Of a stretch of DNA of 64,000 bases, positions 59,331 to 64,000 are shown in pieces. Numbering within the stretch: position 1 is the first letter of the stretch; each line of letters starts with the position of its first letter. The notes under the pieces are model-generated. The model made no database searches and was not told the origin of the DNA. It saw nothing but the letters and a program-made list of their open reading frames with translations. Made by a program: the position numbers and the translations under genes. This DNA is from Glomus cerebriforme (taxonomy: Eukaryota; Glomeromycota; Glomeromycetes; Glomerales; Glomeraceae): assembly GCA_003550305.1 (NCBI GenBank), contig QKYT01000111.1:42042-106041 (forward strand), in the 5' to 3' direction.

Positions 59331-62300
59331 TTAAATTATTAAATCTTTGAATAAATCACCAAAAACAACTTTACCACCAAATACAGTAGCTATTACTTGT
59401 GTATCAACAATTTGTGATTCAGGTACTTCCATGATATCCCTATCAATAACAATAAAATCCGCGTATTTTCCTATAGAAATTGATCCCATCTACAATAAAA
59501 TAAAATGAAATAAAATAATTAAATTCCAATTTATTTTTTTTTAAATTATCAATAAAAAAGAATAGACTTACAATGGCCTCATCAAATGCTGCATATGCCG
59601 CATCAATGGTAAATCCCTTTAATGCTTCTTGACGTGTTAATTTTTGTGAAGGAAACCATCCATTTTCTCCATGTGGCTAATATTATCACAAAATACGTGC
59701 GATTTATAAATATTGATATTAATATAAAAAAAAGTAATATTACTACTTTTTTTTTACTTACAGATTGTCCATCAATCCATTTTCTTGTAATAGCAGCGTA
59801 AAATCCTAAAAATGGATTTACAGGTTCAACAGGAAAATCAGAAGAAAGTGGGAATGCCTTTACTCTAAATTTAAATAGATATATGTATCAATTATATTAG
59901 AAAACTAGTGTCATTACAATTGATTCATAATTTAAGTTTGTGAAAACATACCCCGCTTCTATTAAACTTCTCCATGCATATGCACCTTTAATACGTTTAC
60001 TACCTAGTCTTTGTTCAGCATATGCCATATCGGAAGTTGCTACCCAAAGTTATAAAAAAAAAGAAAAAAGAAATTTTAGTAAAAAATGGTGTGTCATTGA
60101 ATGAAAAAAGCGAAAGTCACAATATATTCCAAAAAAAATTTACCATGAGTAGGTTGCATAGATGGTATAATATTCAATTTACCAACGCGTTCAATATCTT
60201 CTAAAGTCTGGATTACCCAATATAAATTTTCTTTAGATAAAAAAAACCTTTAAATATCTTAAAATGTATCTTTTATATGTAAAACTTACCAAAATTTGAG
60301 CATGCTCAATTCTAAATCTAACTTTCTCTGCCAACTTTTTTATTTCATCATTAATTTCTTGTTCCGTTAATTTTTTATCCCCATTTTGTGATAATACATA
60401 ATCTTGAAAAGCTTTTTCATACGCGTCAATTATAAGTTGATTTGCTTTATCACCTATACAATGTGTATTCACTTGAAATCCCTAATTTATTTTTAAAACA
60501 AACAAAAAGTAAATTCTTTTGAATTGCGTAATTTAAGAAATTTGATATTACTATATTACATATAATATTTATGTAAACTGTACCTTGTCCATCCATTTTT
60601 TGATTGTAGGCGGTAGTAATGTTGGATCGGAAATAAGAAGTCCCTGTTTCGTTGGGTCATCTTTATATAAGATAAAAACATTTTAGTTTTTTTTTTTAAA
60701 AAAAAAGAAATTAATATATACTTACCAGAATAAGGTTCCAACAATGCTAGTTCATGTAATATACGTATAAAATCATAATAGAGTAAAACATGTCAATATT
60801 TCGCGTAAAAATGATGAATGCGTTAAAAGTTACAAAAGTAAAATTAATTAATTAATATTAACCAGCTCCCCAACTTCCCAAAGCGCCATCCATAAAGAAT
60901 TTAACACTTCTAACGGTCAACCTTCCATCACTTAATCCTTCAATTATCTCAACATTGTCACCAAAATATGTATTATCTAGACTTTCTACCATTGCATAAC
61001 TTCGGATATTAAATTCTTCTGGTTGTTCATTCACAATTCTAAAACGATATGAACAATAAATATATTTTCTTTTTTTTTTTTTTTTTAAAAAAAAAAACAA
61101 AAGAAACAATTTGTTGAAATATACTTTTTGTAAAATTTCAGTAAATCGAGTGAAACTCCTGCATCATGCACTCCAATTAATCCAAAAGAATGCATTTTAG
61201 AAATTGCTAAGCGTAATTTTTGTAACAATGATTGTTCACTAGGTAGAGGCATAATTTCCGCTGAAATTGAAAAAAAAAATTTCATTTAGTATAAAAGAAT
61301 TTTTGTTATCAAATCAATCAATCAACTTTCACGTTATTCTCATCCACTATACTTAACTGATTAATTGCATAGCATTATCAACGAAAATTCCAGTTAATTC
61401 ATTAGTTTCTTTATTCCTACCTATTTCCCCACCGTCAACAGTTTTAGGAACTTTTTTTAACTTATTTAATATATTTTTATTTACTAACAAAGCGTGACCA
61501 TCAATACGTGTTAATGAAATTGAATATTTCTTGATAATTGGATCACAATCTAAATCTTCCTATTTATTAGGAATGTTTTTAATAAGTAAATATTAAATAA
61601 TAAAATTAGATCAATAAATATAATATACGCACAAAAGTTGGAAATGATTTTGACGTCCATTGTGTTTGATCCCATCCCCATCCTGTAATCCAATCTGTAG
61701 TAACATTTATTTCTGGATGTGAATTAATGTAATCACGAATTCTTTCGCGTACTTCTATTAAGAAATAAAAAATTAAACTTTTAATTTTTTTTTTGTTTAT
61801 CATCGTGTGATTATTATATAAATTACCTTCGACGGATTTTGCTCCTACAAGGTTTACCGATAATAAAGAATTTCCTAAATACATCAGATGCTGCACAAAA
61901 AATTTTTTTTATAATCAATATATTGTTATATGTTCAATAAAAAAACAAAATTCAAATGGTTAAATACATACCGCATGCGCATCTATTAATCCAGGTAAGA
62001 TAGTATGACCTTGTAAATCAATACTCTAAAATAAATTCTTATTAGTATTAAATTTTATGAATAAATAATAATAAAAAAAAAAAAAAATTTAACGGAAATA
62101 TATAATGGTATACTTTTAGATCAATCCATTTTTTCATTAAATCAATTCCATTACCAACATCTACAAATTTACCATTCATTACTACAAATGATTCAATTTT
62201 TGGTAAAGTATCATCTGAAGTATAAATATTTGCATTATGAACAATATAACCATGTGGTGATTCACTGAGTTTAAAAGAGAAAAAACGATTAGTTAAGAAA

Positions 62301-62381
62301 AAATCATTTTAGGAGAAATAAAATAAATGAAAAATTGAATATATTTGTGAATATTAATATTATTAACCTCGAATAATTCAT
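59331..62381 (-). CDS. YtcJ-like metal-dependent amidohydrolase
   Basis: Sixteen exons on the minus strand (62381-62368, 62264-62114, 62025-61972, 61890-61827, 61754-61633, 61559-61358, 61260-61125, 61038-60863, 60746-60726, 60660-60584, 60481-60290, 60207-60144, 60039-59952, 59864-59762, 59676-59572, 59489-59331) give 575 aa. Amidohydrolase landmarks: LIDAHAHLMYLG (metal-binding HxH), VKFFMDGALGSWGA, VNTHCIGDKAN, FRIEHAQI, SSDFPVEPVNPF, and the composite beta-domain end GSISIGKYADFIVIDRD. This is the amidohydrolase-3/YtcJ group; substrates are mostly undefined (N-acyl or amide compounds). No signal peptide. The first exon has only 14 coding bases (MNYS). Confidence 0.9.
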
Positions 62382-63844
62382 AGTTAATATAAATTAAAAT
62401 TAAATGAATTTAATAAAAAATAATAATTCTAAATCGGTTATATATAATTATTCATATTAAAGAAAAATGCAAAATAAAAATTCGGGAGAGAAAGTTTAAT
62501 TGCACATTGTACAATCATTAAACCCAAATTAATATAAAACTTAAAAAAGAAAGATTATCTTAGTATTATTCAGGTTGTGACATATTAAATATTATCAAGT
62601 AAAATGATTACAAGATTAACGGGAGACTTTAATTTGAATTAAAATAATACACAAATACTGTACATCGTGTTTAAGAGTGATCGATAATCTACAGACTACA
62701 GATCCACTTGCATATATCTGTAGTTTTGCACAGTAACTGACACGAATCTTTGTAATGCAATTATATTACTAAAGTTTGAATATTCTATTATCACAACTTC
62801 CTGCTGAATTAATCGATTTTGGTGTGAAGTTTCGGAAATTATATACTGTATCTATCAAATGAATTTAAAGTAATTACGAGAATGGAATTTCGATCTCAAT
62901 TTTATGCGTATCCTGTAAAGAAGATTTTAGGAACTTCAATTATCTTCTTTAAGAATATTGTCATTAAAACAAAATACAATTTTTATATCATATCCTGGAG
63001 CAAGTGACTGTTTCGGAATTTTGTTGTCGTTGAATCATTATCTCAAATATGTCACAACTCACAACATCCAATTACTATACGTATCATTCAATAAAGTTTT
63101 TTTCAAGTGGTTAATGGATTTAATTTCCGTTCAGCAAAATTTAAAGTTTTTACACATAATTTGATGTTATGATAGTGAAGTTTTGCGTTCCATTAATATT
63201 TATGCTTGAGATTTTAAAAATTACAATACTTTTTTTTTCGGTTACGAAGTTTAAAATTTAAACTTAATCGTTTAAAAAAAATATATTATACATGTATATA
63301 TTAGTCAAATGAGTTTTTGCAATTAGAAACAGTTTTGCATTAAATTTGGTACTTTTGCTGTAAACAAAAAAAACAATGCAATAATATTATTCAATTACGT
63401 TTACCAAATGTTTGGACCCTATGAATTATTGCGTCTAAAAAACTTTCATTTTAGAAAAAAATGTGATCAGGTAAAAACTCAACAATCATATTTTAAAGTC
63501 CGAATAACTTGACTTGAATAAACCAATTAAAAATGAAATTTAATCAATTTATTGAAATAAAATAATAAATATAAAAACAATAAATAAACAAATAATTTAG
63601 TAAAATCTGTCATCAAATTGTAAAATTCAAAATTGTAAATTATTGATCTCTCCAATTTTGAACTTCGAATTTAATTTAACGTGAAATAATCGGAAAAAGA
63701 TAAAATTCCCATTCAATTAAACTTTACTTCATAAATAAAATTATCTTATGACGTTAATTTTAAATTTCTTGTTGATTTAAAAGAATATTTAAATTTTTTT
63801 TTTTTTAACATCTAAACAGCCGTTTTTTAACAACTTTTCTTATA
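62382..63844. other. Gene-free AT-rich region
   Basis: About 1.46 kb. A plus-strand frame at 62958-63164 shows no protein family features. It contains the promoter of the amidohydrolase and the 3' UTR of the next gene. Confidence 0.5.
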
Positions 63845-64000
63845 TCAATAAATAGCATTTTCTCCATTTTTTTCAGTTCCCTCACCTCGTTCATATAAAA
63901 ATGCAAGACTTCTTTGTGCATCAACATTTCCTCCTGCAGCTGCTATTTTGTAAAATTCTAATGCATTTAATTTATCAATATCCGTTCCAATTCCTTTCTC
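63845..64000 (-). CDS. Sel1-repeat protein, C-terminal end (partial)
   Basis: Minus-strand frame entering from beyond the window: 51 codons then TGA (63845-63847). EFYKIAAAGGNVDAQRSLAFLYERGEG is a Sel1 repeat unit. Probably another member of the kinase-Sel1 or Sel1-only family; the upstream part is outside the window. Confidence 0.75.
   Translation of the reverse strand, partial: EKGIGTDIDKLNALEFYKIAAAGGNVDAQRSLAFLYERGEGTEKNGENAIY

Noticed and set aside
62958..63164. Plus-strand open frame
   Set aside because: AT-rich chance frame without protein features.

Overview
This is nuclear DNA from a very AT-rich eukaryote, most likely an arbuscular mycorrhizal fungus of the Rhizophagus type. Nearly all genes are cut by short AT-rich GT-AG introns, often 60-100 nt. 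The gene content is fungal: cullin-3, Tma46, Drs1, Qcr8, Rpc37. The paralogous kinase-Sel1 genes and the TRP-like channel resemble families known to be expanded in Glomeromycotina. The organism assignment is inferred from content and style; no alignment was run. Exon coordinates were worked out by hand from splice consensus and frame continuity, and most models close in frame.

Layout: 1-11.2 kb holds two paralogous kinase-like/Sel1-repeat genes (40-2157 and 9135-11157, plus strand). Between them lie two side-by-side 5'-truncated LINE insertions sharing a 15-bp target repeat (2424-4290) and a seven-exon TRP-like channel gene (minus strand). 11.4-33 kb is a dense housekeeping block: RPS25, GRC3, TMA46, CUL3, QCR8, DRS1, a PLP-binding YggS/PROSC protein, a DUF1761-like membrane protein, twinfilin and an MPN-like protein. 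33.9-48.4 kb carries a TPMT-like methyltransferase, an O6-alkylguanine-DNA alkyltransferase with a 10-nt microexon, NEDD1, peptidyl-tRNA hydrolase, an orphan serine-rich protein, WDR82/Swd2 with a long low-complexity tail, and RPC37. 48.4-59.3 kb is a transposon-rich accessory zone. It holds three kinds of MITE, a LINE with a 17-bp target duplication, a mariner-type transposase relic, a gene broken by two MITEs, an AT-hook protein and a DUF2283 protein. 59.3-62.4 kb is a 16-exon YtcJ-like amidohydrolase, and the window ends inside another Sel1-repeat gene.

How genes relate: several neighbours are divergent pairs with short shared upstream regions (GRC3/TMA46 157 bp, TWF1/MPN-like 218 bp, WDR82/RPC37 294 bp, QCR8/DRS1 297 bp). 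Ribosome production and translation are well represented: RPS25, GRC3 (rRNA processing), TMA46, DRS1 (60S assembly), RPC37 (Pol III) and PTH. A CACGTGATTT-type palindrome sits 75-93 bp upstream of the start codon of three unrelated genes. The same palindrome lies in the terminal repeats of a MITE family in this window.

No tRNA, rRNA or CRISPR array was recognised. The most interesting material is the two LINEs at one site, the MITE-broken gene whose reading frame is continuous across one element, the kinase-like proteins that lack the DFG aspartate, and a possible one-base frameshift in DRS1.
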